Of a stretch of DNA of 64,000 bases, positions 9,110 through 19,400 are shown piece by piece. The DNA is from Haemaphysalis longicornis (lineage: Eukaryota; Arthropoda; Arachnida; Ixodida; Ixodidae). Each line of letters begins with the position of its first letter. Positions within the stretch are counted from its first letter, which is position 1. The DNA lies in NCBI GenBank assembly GCA_013339765.2, contig CM023454.1, forward strand, positions 140,471,942 through 140,535,941, given 5' to 3'. A program made the translations under genes and the position numbers. Under the pieces are notes generated by a model. The model was not told the DNA's origin. It was given only the letters and a program-made list of their open reading frames with translations, and did no database searches.

Positions 9110-9470
9110 CAGTTTTAAAGGAGCAGGGCGAACACTTTCACGTCAACGTCATCGCTAACCTGCTCCTTTTAGACAGGAGCGTGATGCAAGTACTGAAACA
9201 GAGAGCGAAGACCCAACAACGCTCTAACTTCACCACTACGCAATCACAAGTTGGCCAGACAACAAAATTTTCGTCATCCCGGAACTACGCAGCTACTGGG
9301 CCTTTCGCGAGGAACTTCACACACAATAAAGGTTTGGTGGTTTGGTTCTACGGAGTAACTGCCTTATCGTATCTCCTAAGATCCGTGGCGAGATTATTTG
9401 TTGTATTCAGGCTGCGCACGGTGGATAGGCAAAGGTAAAGGCACACGCGCCAACTGCACTTTGTTGGCCA
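9110..9470 (+). pseudogene. Second gypsy element: integrase zinc-domain region
   Basis: Across frames the plus strand reads GEHFHVNVIANLLL, then IFVIPELRSYWAFREELH, GLVLRSN, SPKIRGEIICCIQAAHGG and KAHARQLHF. This matches the pre-integrase segment of gypsy pol that ends in the HHCC zinc domain. Several frameshifts break it. Nothing of the integrase core follows. Confidence 0.6.
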
Positions 9471-9579
9471 AAAATAAACAATGACACTAAAGATGCAGCG
9501 CGGCGTTGTCCGTTATGCCATAAGAACTGACCCAGAAGTGCTCGAATGCCCTTAATCAGCCACGGAATTCTAAGATAAC

Positions 9580-10780
9580 CGTTGCAGGCCTATGACGCCG
9601 AAGTTTTGTACCATAATGTAAACGAATGCTTGGGTGTCGTTGATTTGCATTCTTTCTTTGAAATCGGAGCAGGGACGTTGATGTCTGCTAAACATGCGAT
9701 TTCCATGATTGGCCTCTCCGCAGTGGCAGCGCAGAGGACGATTATCTAGAGTTCGCCATACGTCCGTCTTCCTCGGCATCTGGTTGCATACTACAGGGGG
9801 TTGGGCGGGCGACAGTGGGCGGCGCTACGGCGGGACCTCTTGACGGCGCGTTGGAGCAGGGCGGGGTCGACGAATGGCTGCTCAGTAGGTCACAGCTTGT
9901 GGCTCGCTGGGTTCTTCGGATGTCGTAGAAGTCCCCAGTGCCTGTTGAAAACTCCTCGGATGATGTCAGTCAGGGAAGTGAACGGAGGTTGCGGTGTCAT
10001 TGGAAAAAGCTACCAAAACTCCTACCTGACCAGTGCGCGGATGCTCTCACGTAGTGCATCGGAGCTGACAGCCCCGACACCGAGCGTCTCCCAAGTAAGC
10101 GTATAAATGGGGCGGTCGTATTGCCTTGTACGAATTTCCAGCGTCTCCTCCAACGCCGCTGCCTCAGACGCAAAATCGGCCACAGTCTCCGGGAGGTTGC
10201 GGACAAGGCATGCGGAGAGCTCCTGCTCAACCACTCGCACCAGTTAAATTAGTTTCTTTTCTTCGCTCATTTCTTGGTCCGCACGACGAAAACGTCGCTT
10301 CAAGTCCTCGACGAACACGAGCACTCTTTTATTGTGCATCTGCGTGCGTGTCTGCAACAGTTGCTCAGGCCGTTCCTTGCGTACCACTGTCGTAAACGTT
10401 TTCAAAAGCTGTCATGAAGAACTCCCAGGTCGTCAGCGTACGTTTGTGGTTCTTGAACCAAATCTGTGCGGAGTCTTCAAGGTAGAAAAACACTTGGCTG
10501 AGAGTTTCTTCGTCGTCCAATCGGTTAAACGTTCGACCCTCTCCAGTTGTTCCACCTATTCCTCAGGATGTTTTGTGGGTTACTCCTGAAGAGATGGTGG
10601 ATCCGGGGGTTGCTGCAGAACTACAGGAGCGCTCGTTGCGTTGGTCATCGTGGATGCGTTGCTAATGGCACTAGTCGGGACGTCCTCTGCCTTCAGTTTA
10701 TCTGGCAGTAGTCAAAACTGGCTTTATGCCTTGCTGTCGGCAGCTAGCACGAGTTGGGCTTCGTTGACGACTTGAAGAGG
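9580..10780 (-). pseudogene. Solitary Ty3/gypsy gag
   Basis: The minus strand reads, from right to left, LSQVFFYLEDSAQIWFKNHK and TTWEFFMTAFENVY, the capsid core, then QTRTQMHNKRVLVFVEDLKR, EQELSACLVRNLPETVADFA, and near 9779-9660 PRKTDVWRTLDNRPLRCHCG with a zinc-knuckle-like CHCGEANHGNRMF that lacks the last cysteine. Several stops are present. It differs from the gag at 597-1484, so it derives from another gypsy family. Nothing of pol follows it on the minus strand, where the plus-strand pol at 6460-9470 lies instead. Confidence 0.72.
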
Positions 10781-11528
10781 GTTTAGGGTGCATGTACCCA
10801 GCACCTCAAACAGATGGCACGAAGCCAAAGACGACGCAGTTGTCACGTTCATTGGAGCGAACTTGTGCTGCCCTAAGAACTCAAAGAATAGACAGGTGGC
10901 AAAGCAGTAAACAAAGTTACGTGTACAGGCGGGCGTTGGCGAGTCGAATGGCGCGGCGTCTCCTCTGCGGGAATGTATCTTTCGGTGCGAGTCTTTCTCG
11001 AACCGCTGATTTCATTCAGAGCACTGTAAATCAAAGAAGATTATTTTAGACTGTTGAACTTAGATCGATACGCTCTGCCTATCAAAAGAGAAAACACGTG
11101 CGGCATCACCATGTGAATGCAGTACGGGCTTCACTTGTAACACGGATAACACTGATAACAGCCCCGCTCAGCCGCTAGGCAAAAACACAACATAAACAAA
11201 CCCAATGCATGGTACGCGGCAATATTTTCAACTCTAGATTGTTGTCTGATCCAGGTAGCAGTTCATTTACCCTGAGTGTGTTTCCTAACATTTGTTGTAT
11301 GGCCCGCTGGGCCGACCAACGTTTTCTTTCTAGTTGTTTATTGAGGTGAAATTTCAGCTTCCTGCGTCGTAACCATCAGTATGCACTAGTCGTAGGTTTT
11401 TCTTAGTGATAAAGGTACCTTTATTTTCACAATTAAGAGTCCTTGCGGAGTGCTCCTCATCCCATACCTATTTTCCGCAATATTTCTCTTCCGTGGTTGG
11501 TGTCAGTCCTAATCATCTGTCCGAATTA
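10781..11528. other. No gene recognised
   Basis: The right half is AT-rich and unassigned. The left part (10790-11050) may be leader or LTR sequence of the minus-strand gag, but I see no paired copy to prove it. Confidence 0.4.
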
Positions 11529-11840
11529 CAGTAACCCCTCTTATAAACGAAACCGCTTTACTAGAAATATCGCTTTTTTCGAAATTTGTTTTGGTCCCAA
11601 CCTAAATGCATGCATTTTAGGCCACAATACTCGATCCGCGCGAACAGACGGACCCAGTTAGAGCGAAGTGGCGGCCGGAGGCGTCGCCGAACGGCGGCGG
11701 CCCAGCGGCGAGTCTGGCTGTCCTCACGGTGGGTCAACGCAATCTGGTGTTTTCGCGGAGATATTTCCGAGCCACTCATGCTCGATTCGCGCTATCTGAC
11801 TATAAGCAAACCACCCAAATCCGTGGTTCCGAACATTTAA
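11529..11840 (+). repeat. Possible pogo/Tigger-like terminal fragment
   Basis: After a TA at 11527-11528 the sequence starts CAGTAACCCCTCTTATAAAC and continues with ACGAAA and TTCGAAAT patterns, like the ends of pogo-type DNA transposons (CAGT...TTATAACGA). It is followed by GC-rich sequence. No second end was found, so this would be a truncated copy. Confidence 0.35.
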
Positions 11841-12769
11841 TTTGTTCTTAAACATTGGTCAATGGCGTGGGTGCGACGTTGCGCGAACACCGACACTCGA
11901 ACCATCGAAGTAGCAGTGCCATTAGACATCAATTTGTTCCAAGTTATATCTGAACCCACTATGGGTCCTAATACTTTATGCCTTCTTTAAACTAGCTCAC
12001 CAGAAAACATTGGAAACATTTTATTCAATAACGGCTTTGGTGACCACAAAGTACCCCAACTGCCGATTTATGACTCATAAACTTTCAATGGTACCAGAAA
12101 AAAAGAAATTTGAGATTACAATAAAGCTAACTATTTGAAAATGAACACAATTTATTTCTTAACAAAACTTTTTACCTTTCTTTTTTAGCAGATGTGTTAA
12201 TAAAAACTGGATGCTTTTCGGGAACATAATGTTATCGATGATTGACAAATACGTTCCTCTAATGTCAATATGTAAGGATAAAACCAGCCTGTGATTCAAT
12301 GAGCATCGCTAACGTTTGAGGAACACAAAGAAATACTTGTATTCAAAAGCAAATAGTGCTTTCATCCGAAGCCCTTCAGCGAAATATTAAGTGTATGAAT
12401 AATAACCACGCGTGCTATTAACACTTTCAATATTTTCATTGCTACTAGCCAGCTCGTGGCAATCAGGGGACGTTTTTGGACACAATTTAAACTATTACAA
12501 TTTCCGTGCATTGGGACAATCATATGCCTCTTAGAATCAATAGAGTGCGTCAGCTTTTATACATATTTTCCATATGTTTTCACGCTGAAAGATCGTTCCT
12601 ACATCCCTGTAGTTCAAGATTTTGTATGGTCATTTATCGAACCCATCGAGATCACAGTTCAGAAAGTGGCATCACTAATTGGTAATCTCAAGGCTTCAAC
12701 TTCTCGCTGGTATAGACTGTAATAATTCTAAGGTGTTAAAAATATAATATCCATTTCAAGTCATATTTT
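11841..12769. other. AT-rich stretch, nothing recognised
   Basis: No supported gene, repeat end or RNA seen on either strand. The LINE fragment begins around 12770. Confidence 0.4.
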
Positions 12770-13462
12770 TGTCACATGTTTCAACAATCTGTATCGACCG
12801 GACAGCTACGAAACGACCGAAACACTGCAATATTGCCTACGGTCTTTAAAAGTGGCGATACAACTTTCCCTAATGAATATCGCCCCAGTGCAAGCTTCTC
12901 GAAAATTTCATCGCCTCCCACCTTTAGAACCACCTTGAGTCTAACAATCTATTTTTTACTAATAAACACCGTTTTAGAAAAGGCTTCTCGTGTCACACTC
13001 ATCTATTTGAATTTGCGACTGACTTGCTGCTAAACGTGGATAACCACCTACAAACTGATCGCATTTTCAGACTACTCTAAGACTTTCGACCGTGCCGCCG
13101 ACTGCTGCCTCATCTATAAGTTTTTTTCCCTTATATTACACACCGGTACACTATCGCCGCGGCGTAGCTCGTTATTCTTACACCAGCAATTTACAATAGT
13201 CAATAAATTCAGCTCCCACGTCACTAACGTCACATCGGGCGCACCTGAAGGTAGTGTTCTTGACCCTTTGCTCTTTTTATATTTACAGTTGTGACTTGCC
13301 TACTAATATTTATTCCTCCATGCGGCTTTTTGCAGATGATTGCATTATATCGCCCCATTTGCATTATCATGATTATACCACCCTAAAAATTGATCTGAAC
13401 CTACTTTTTTAATGGTGTAACATTTGGCAGATGCCCCTGAACATAATAAAGTGCAAACAAAA
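12770..13462 (+). pseudogene. CR1-like LINE, RT fragment (5' part)
   Basis: The plus strand reads QQSVSTGQLRNDRNTA, FKSGDTTFPNEYRP (the usual PxxKxGdxxxxxNYRPIS motif), FRKGFSCHTHL, then in other frames SGAPEGSVLDPLLFLY (GVPQGSVLGPLLF) and MRLFADDCII. These are successive RT motifs of CR1/Jockey-type non-LTR retrotransposons. Many frame breaks are present. It is interrupted by element B at 13463 and resumes at 13854. Confidence 0.78.
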
Positions 13463-13853
13463 TTACGGCCACCTCCCCTCGCGGGAACCCTGGTGTGATG
13501 CGACGCGGAAGGGTGTTCTATTGGCGTCGCATCAATCAATCGTCGGCTACGGCAACAAAGCAAGCTCAAGCGCAAGCGCAGAATAGCGTCGACTGAGAGA
13601 CCGGCCGGAGCGCGGCACTCCGCTTCTACGCGCAGCGCTCCCGAGGGAGAGCAGACCGCGGAGATTAAGAGTACTGCACATGCGCACAGTGCGCAGCCGC
13701 GCGCAGCGTGACCGCAGATGTTGGGAGAGAGTGTTCGCTATCGGAGAGAGGAGAGGAGGCGTGCAGAGGAGAGACGCAGCAGTGCGGACGCAGACGACGG
13801 ACGCACGCAGGAAAGGGCCGCCGGCAAGAGATGCTCCTCTCAGCGTCGCATCT
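13463..13853 (+). mobile_element. Non-autonomous element B (TTAC-GCATCT family, 391 bp)
   Basis: It starts TTACGGCCACCTCCCCTCGC and ends CTCAGCGTCGCATCT, and is flanked on both sides by AAAA. Near the 5' end GATGCGACGC and GGCGTCGCATC form a short hairpin. The 3' end repeats GCGTCGCATCT. It sits inside a LINE RT reading region. It has the same length as copy D. Confidence 0.85.
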
Positions 13854-14497
13854 AAAATTTTTTTATCTCACCCATCGAAGCAATTCTAACCACACATATT
13901 ATATCACTACTACTGACTCCGCAGAGCCAATGTCATACTAATACCTAGGGGCACACTTAACACCTAACTTGTCTGGTATTCGCATATAACCACAGTCTGT
14001 GCCAAAGCACCCAACTCATTAGGTTACCTACGTCGAAATTTGTGTAACGCACCTACTGTAATCCTTAAATTAGGCCATTACTTTCATTCTTCTACAACTT
14101 CAGGTTAGTTCATCGGTATGGTCACCCCATCAACCTCTTTTTATAGGAACAATATAACCAATTCAAAATAATGCTACGCGCTTCTTTTTTCGGAATTATG
14201 ACCGCCACGCAATTTTTATTCAAATTAAAATCTATATATCAATTGACCTATTATAAACTAGCCGATCAATTGCACATTGCAGTCATCTACACAAATACAT
14301 AAATACAACGCCATCCCCATTGCCTCTCGAAGCATCTGTGCGCATGTTAGCACGGCTACATAATCAGTTCAGTTTCTAGCTAATATACGGTAAAAGGCAT
14401 TCCTACAGCTCGCCTGCCCTGCGACGTGCCCTTTCATTGTGGGATGATCTCTCCCACTGCACCGTCTGATAATCGAACCGTGTTTGGTTGTTTATAT
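13854..14497 (+). pseudogene. CR1-like LINE, RT C-terminal part
   Basis: After element B the frame continues THRSNSNHTYYITTTDSAEP, then YLGAHLTPNLSGIRI, the conserved KYLGvhl segment after the RT palm. Near 14380-14470 RRALSLWDDLSHCTV matches the tail of such proteins (R.. LWN.LP). The coding part ends before the TTTA tract. Confidence 0.68.
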
Positions 14498-14612
14498 ATA
14501 TATTCATTTATTAGTTATCTTTTAAATATTTTTCATTTATTTTTTTCGTTTATTTATTTGTTTTTATTTATTTATTTATTTATTTATTATTTATTTATTT
14601 ATTTATTTTTAC
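14498..14612. repeat. (TTTA)n microsatellite between two LINEs
   Basis: Runs of TTTA/TTTAT units, densest at 14545-14610. On the minus strand this is an (AAAT)n tail immediately after the 3' end of the LINE at 14613-19400, as expected for a non-LTR element tail. Confidence 0.85.
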
Positions 14613-15304
14613 CCTCAAGGCCAAGGGCATTACAGAGGGGATGGTGGTTCATGTAGGGGGAGCAATACAATAAAGAAATAAAACAAAGTGCAGCAGCAAC
14701 AACAACTAAACATGTACACTTGACATCTATTACATTGTTAATATTGCAGTGCGGAAGCTTTCGTTATCTTGAATGCCAGCAATTGGTCCGGGAAGGTGGT
14801 TCCATTAGTTCGATGTACAAGGAATGAATGACTGAAAACAAGTGTTAGTGAGGCAAGTCATAATGCCTACTTTGTGAGGGTGGTCAGTGCGGGACGAAAC
14901 ATACGAAGGTGGGGAAATGAGAGCTGTGCGTAAAATAGAGTTGGGGTAATAAAGTCTATGGAACAAGGAAAGTCTACTGTATTTGCGACGAGTAGCCAGA
15001 TGAGGTAATTGCAAGGAATTTTTCATAGATGTAACGCTAGCTGTTCTGCTGTAATTGTGAAGAATGAAACGAGCGGCGTTGTTCTGGACTAGTTCTAATG
15101 ATTTATTGCGAGTTTCAGAGCTGGGGTCCCAAATAGACGCTGCGTATTCAGGTTTTGAGCCAAGTAATGTTTTGTATGACAGTGTTTTTAATGAGACTGG
15201 TGCGCAACGAAGGTTGCGGGGTAATTAGCCTAACATGCGATTAACGCTGTTAAATAAATCCTCAACATGCAAATACCAGGTGAGATCATCAGAAATATTA
15301 ACAC

Positions 15305-16560
15305 CTATGTACCGATATGATGTAACGTTTTCGATCGGCGTGTTATTGAGCTAGTAATCAGGGGAAGAAAGCGTGGACCGTGAAATATGCAAAACTTTGC
15401 ATTTAGTAGTGTTAAGTTCCATTTTCCACTTAAAGAACCAATCTGATATGGCATCGATATCATTTTGCAATAGGTTAGTATTGTTAACATCCTTTATTTT
15501 GCGAAAAATAACACAGTTATCAGCAAGTAGGTGGATGTTAGAGGAAACACGGTCTTGCAAATTATTAATATATATAAGAAAAAGAAGAGGACCAAGAACG
15601 GAACCTTGGGGCACACCAGATAAAACGGGTCTAATGGTCATTGCATGTTGCAAAATATGAACGGTTAAGAAGAAACTGCTCCAACCAGGTGAAAAGATTG
15701 CAATCAAGGTTTAGTTTGCTAAGCCCGAAAAGTAGTACTTTATGGTTTACCTTATCGAAAGCTTTTGCGAAGTCTAGAAAAATGAAATCGGCACGTGAAC
15801 GACGATTCAAAATGACAAGAATTTGATGGGTGCAAGTTAGCAACTGTGTCTCACATGAAAATGTTTTGCGAAAGCCATGTTCCGTGCACGAAAAAAATGA
15901 GGTAAAATCAAGAAACCTTACAAGATGAAAAAACAATACATGCTCTCGAATTTTACCTAGGACACTTGTCAATAAGATGGGCCGATAATTATAAGGAGAC
16001 TCTTTACTCCCAGACTTGTGCAGAGCGACCACCTTCCCGACCTTCCAGTCAGACGGTAAATCACGAGTATCCAGTGACTGTTGATAACGTTTAGACAATA
16101 TTGTTGACGAGTAAGTAAGAGTGCTTTTCAAAAACTTTGTAGTGATTAGATCGCTTCCGGGACTACATGAAGGATTTAATGATTCAATTATTTTATCAAT
16201 GCCGGCTGAATCAATCACAATGACATCCATTGGTAAATAGTTATAGGATACTTCGGTGGGCAATAAAAAATCAAAAGGCGCGACAAAGCTCAGGTTGAAA
16301 ACACCATTTAACACATGAGGACACTCGGCATCAGGGACAACGCAACCATTAAAATCAACTAGGTGAATAGAAGTATCTTTGTTTGGTCTGACGACACGCC
16401 AAAATGTTCTTGGGTCAGCGATAAGCATGGAATGTAAGGTGTGCTGAAGGAAAATAAATTTGGCGCTTTTTAGTGCACTTACGTAGTGGGAGTTAGTAGC
16501 TTTATATGAAGTAATACGATTTTCGGACGGAAACCGGTTCATCGCCTGGTAGTTTCGTTT
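15305..16560 (-). pseudogene. LINE reverse transcriptase
   Basis: The frame 16542-15631 encodes FLKSTLTYSSTI, ALHKSGSKESPYNYRPI, GFRKTFSCETQLL and FIFLDFAKAFDKVNHKVL. After a frameshift near 15690 it continues with SGVPQGSVLGPLLFLIYINN and HLLADNCVIF, then TTKCKVLHISR. The active site usually written FADD reads LADN here, so the second catalytic aspartate is replaced. The N-terminal part includes the linker downstream of the endonuclease (FWRVVRPNK). No RNase H domain is seen. Confidence 0.88.
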
Positions 16561-16879
16561 TTTGCGATTGGACAGTCTCCTAATGTTAATGTTACACCAT
16601 GGCGCGTTAAGGATTAAGATAACTTGCGTAAAGGGATGTAGTTCTTTATCAGTTCATGAATTTTCTATTTGAACAAATTTTAATTTACATCGACGGTGCG
16701 GTTATCGAATTTATTCAAGAAACGGCTAAGAAATCTGGACAAATCGTTATTAATGGCGTCGGCGTTAGCTTTATTATTGTCACGAATCACCTGAGTCGTA
16801 TTAGCCGATTTTGATACTGTAATGTTAATATCGAACGAAAATAGCAAATGGTCCCTTATGCCAGGTAGGTAAGAAACCT

Positions 16880-17481
16880 TTGACACAAGCTCCGGATGAG
16901 TAGTTAGAAAAAGGTCACGATATCATTAGTAATTCTTGTTGGTTGAGTTGCCGTCTGCGACAAAGAAAAAAATGAACAAAGATAAAGAAATTTCTTGCCA
17001 TGGGAAGAATAAGCGAGAGATACAGGAAGGTCTTGAAACCAGCATATACTCGGGAAATTGAAATCGCCCGAGAGCAAAATAGGTACGCATGAGTGTGGCG
17101 TAGAGACATGGTGAAGTGCATCACGTAGCTCGGATACAAAGCTAAAAGGGTAGGAGGGCGGGCAGTAACAAACACCAAATACAAATTTGCGGTGGCCAAT
17201 CTCTACGCATGACCACACGGCTTCTAGTTCACTTTGGAAATAAAAGCAGTGGATGGTATAGACTTCTTAAAGGCAAGCAAGACACCACCCCCTTTGCATT
17301 GGGTGCGATCACACCGGTAATTTTTGGAGAAAGAGAAGTTATTGAATATTTCGCTGTTGTGAATATAAGAATGTAACCAGGCTTCGGTGAGACCAACTAC
17401 ATCAGCACAACAGGCGTCGATGGAAGAATTGAGTAGTTAACGTTTGTTAATAACACTTCTGGTGCTGGCCAGCAAAAAAAA
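16880..17481 (-). pseudogene. LINE APE-type endonuclease
   Basis: The minus strand reads ADVVGLTEAWLHSYIHNSE, RTQCKGGGVLLAF, then in the next frame VEIGHRKFVFGVCYCPPS and LLSGDFNFPSICW. LTExWL, GGGV and GDFN are the standard landmarks of the apurinic-like endonuclease that nicks the target. A stop and a frameshift lie between the two parts. The upstream end abuts element C. Confidence 0.82.
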
Positions 17482-17906
17482 TTACTCCCACCTCCCCTCG
17501 CGGGAACCCATGTGTGATGCGACGCTCAAGGGGGTTCCCTTGGCGTCGCATCAAGCAATCGTCGGGTACGTCAAGAGACCAAGCGCAAGCGCAATAGCGG
17601 AATAGCGTCAACTGAGAGACCGGCCGGAGCGCGGCACTCCGCTTCTACGCGCAGCGCGCCCGAAGGAGAGGAGACCGCGGAGAGAAAGAGTACTCTACAT
17701 CACGGCCGGACTCGGCGCTCCTTTCGCGCGAAAGGAGCGTCGAGTCCGGCCGTGTCTACATGCGCACAGTGCGCAGCCGCGCGCGGCGCTGCGCAAGGCA
17801 GATGTTGCGGCAGATGCGCGCGGCAGACGCAGAGGTGCGGACGCGGACGACGGACGCACGCAGGACGGGGCCACCGGCATGAGATATTCCTCTCAGCGTC
17901 GCATGT
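17482..17906 (+). mobile_element. Non-autonomous element C (425 bp, with nested hairpin)
   Basis: It starts TTACTCCCACCTCCCCTCGC and ends CAGCGTCGCATGT, flanked by A-runs. It is closely similar to B and D along its length. A 54-bp palindrome with a 7-bp target duplication is nested inside it at 17701-17754. Without that insert and one duplicate it would be about 364 bp. Confidence 0.85.
17701..17754. mobile_element. 54-bp palindromic insert with 7-bp target duplication
   Basis: The insert begins CACGGCCGGACTCG and ends CGAGTCCGGCCGTG. Its two halves pair almost completely (one mismatch in 26) around a CG-rich centre. TCTACAT directly precedes it (17694-17700) and directly follows it (17755-17761). 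The sister copies B and D read straight through this point with only one such site, so the palindrome plus one TCTACAT was gained. Confidence 0.85.
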
Positions 17907-18035
17907 AAAAGATACTTTCGACGTCCATAGCAATGGTTTCGCTAAGGAAGATACACCACTAACCCTCGCCGATTACTATGTGGTCTTGATTGGATGGACG
18001 CCGGGGCGAGAGGCGCTGAGGCCTTGCGCATTATT
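17907..18035 (-). other. 129-bp LINE inter-ORF remnant between elements C and D
   Basis: This short piece separates the two oppositely oriented elements and lies between LINE ORF1 and the endonuclease. I recognise no protein motif in it. It would be the loop of a C/D hairpin. Confidence 0.5.
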
Positions 18036-18426
18036 AGATGCGACGCTGAGAGGAGCATCTCTTGCCGGCGGCCCTTTCCTTCGTGCGTCCGCCGTCCGCG
18101 TCTGCACTCCTACGTCTCTCCTGTGCTCGCCTCCTCTCCTCTGTACGAAAGCGAAGACTCTCTCTCAACATCTGCGGTCGCGCTGCGCGCTGCTGCGCAT
18201 TTTGCGCATGTGCAGTACTCTCTCTCTCCGCGGTCTCCTCTCCTTCGGGCGCGCTGCGCATAGAAGCGGAGTGCCGCGCTCCAGCCGGGCTCTCAGTCGG
18301 CGGTCGTCCGCGCTTGCGCTTACGCTAGCTCTCTTGCCGTACCCGACGATTGCTTGATGCGACGCCAATGGAACCCCCTTCAGCGTCGCATCACACCAGG
18401 GTTCCCACGAGGGGAGGTGGGCGTAA
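18036..18426 (-). mobile_element. Non-autonomous element D (391 bp)
   Basis: Read on the minus strand it starts TTACGCCCACCTCCCCTCG and ends CTCAGCGTCGCATCT. It is the same length as B and highly similar to B and C, but opposite in direction to C. Confidence 0.85.
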
Positions 18427-18463
18427 CTTTTTCATTGATATTATCGTTCACAGCATCATACAT

Positions 18464-19366
18464 TTAACACAAGCAATCAATATCTAGTTTATTGTATTTC
18501 AGTTGATAGCGAGGGGACTTTGGCCGGCTTTTGGCAAATTCTAACAGGTTTTTGCTTGCAAGCCTTGTTGCAGGCGAAAAATCTTCAGACACAGAGACGT
18601 TATTTTCCTTTAGTTTAGAACGCAGTGAAAGTATTTGTTGTTTTACTTTAATCTTGTTAAGCTTCATGATGCCAGGCCGGCATTTTCCTTCAGAGCGGGC
18701 GCGGATGCGATGCGCACGTTTTACTGTATCCCGGGAAAAGTCACCTTCAAGTGCAGACGATAAAACGGCTATCGTTTTTCCTTCGGTTTCATCACAAGTT
18801 TCTCGTTCGTCCGGAATGCCATAGAAAATAACGTTATTGCGCCTAGACCTGTCTTCGAGTTCATCTAAGCGGTTACTCAAGACAACCTGCTGGGATCACA
18901 GGCGTTCTGAGGTTTCCTTTACTGAAACGATGTCGCGTCCAAGCTCATCTACGGCGCCAGACTTGCGTTCAAGTGATTCTAGCCTGCTGAACACATCAGA
19001 TAGCTTTGCATCTAGCGCATGTTGATTACGTTTGATGTCTTCTTGACCCTTAGCCAGTTCTAGCGTTCTTTTATTTATATCTTTTTGCATTTGCATCATT
19101 GTGCTCACTTCGTCTGAGCTACTGTCGGAGAGATCACTTTTAGCTGAGTCGGTGGATCGTAGTTTCGTTTTGTCGGTAGGGCCAGGGTTGCTTTCCACAT
19201 CCGCTGCTTGTAACAACAGCCCTGCTACATCGATACAGTCACACAGTGAACCACAAATAACCCGTGGGCACGGGACCAGCACCAAAAATCGATTGTCCGA
19301 TCGCTTAGCGTACAGGCAAAAATTGTTACACACCTGCGGGGCGAAAAGACGATCGGTGCTGAACAT
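18464..19366 (-). pseudogene. LINE ORF1 with N-terminal 2A-like peptide
   Basis: Minus-strand frame with start at 19366. Residues 1-63 end in the motif DVESNPGP (19201-19178), preceded by a hydrophobic stretch (VAGLLLQAA). A coiled-coil-like region follows (QMQKDINKRTLELAKGQED, LDAKLSDVFSRLESLE), then an RRM-like segment with RSRRNNVIFYGIPDE, KRAHRIRARSEG and LASKNLLEFAKSRP. An in-frame TGA near 18896 splits the frame; otherwise about 300 residues. ORF1 proteins bind the element RNA. The 2A core DxExNPGP makes ribosomes skip the Gly-Pro bond, which would release the short N-terminal part separately. Confidence 0.82.
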
Positions 19367-19400
19367 TCTGCCGCAATGGCTGCTCCCATGCCCACTCGTG

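Larger units (their letters stand above)
14613..19400 (-). mobile_element. CR1-like LINE with 2A-type motif, minus strand
   Basis: From right to left it has ORF1 (19366-18464), endonuclease (about 17481-16900), RT (about 16560-15305) and a 3' part ending in the (AAAT)n tail. Elements D (18036-18426) and C (17482-17906) are inserted between ORF1 and the endonuclease. About 4 kb remains when they are left out. Several stops and frameshifts are present. Retrotransposition would go through target-primed reverse transcription. Confidence 0.85.
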
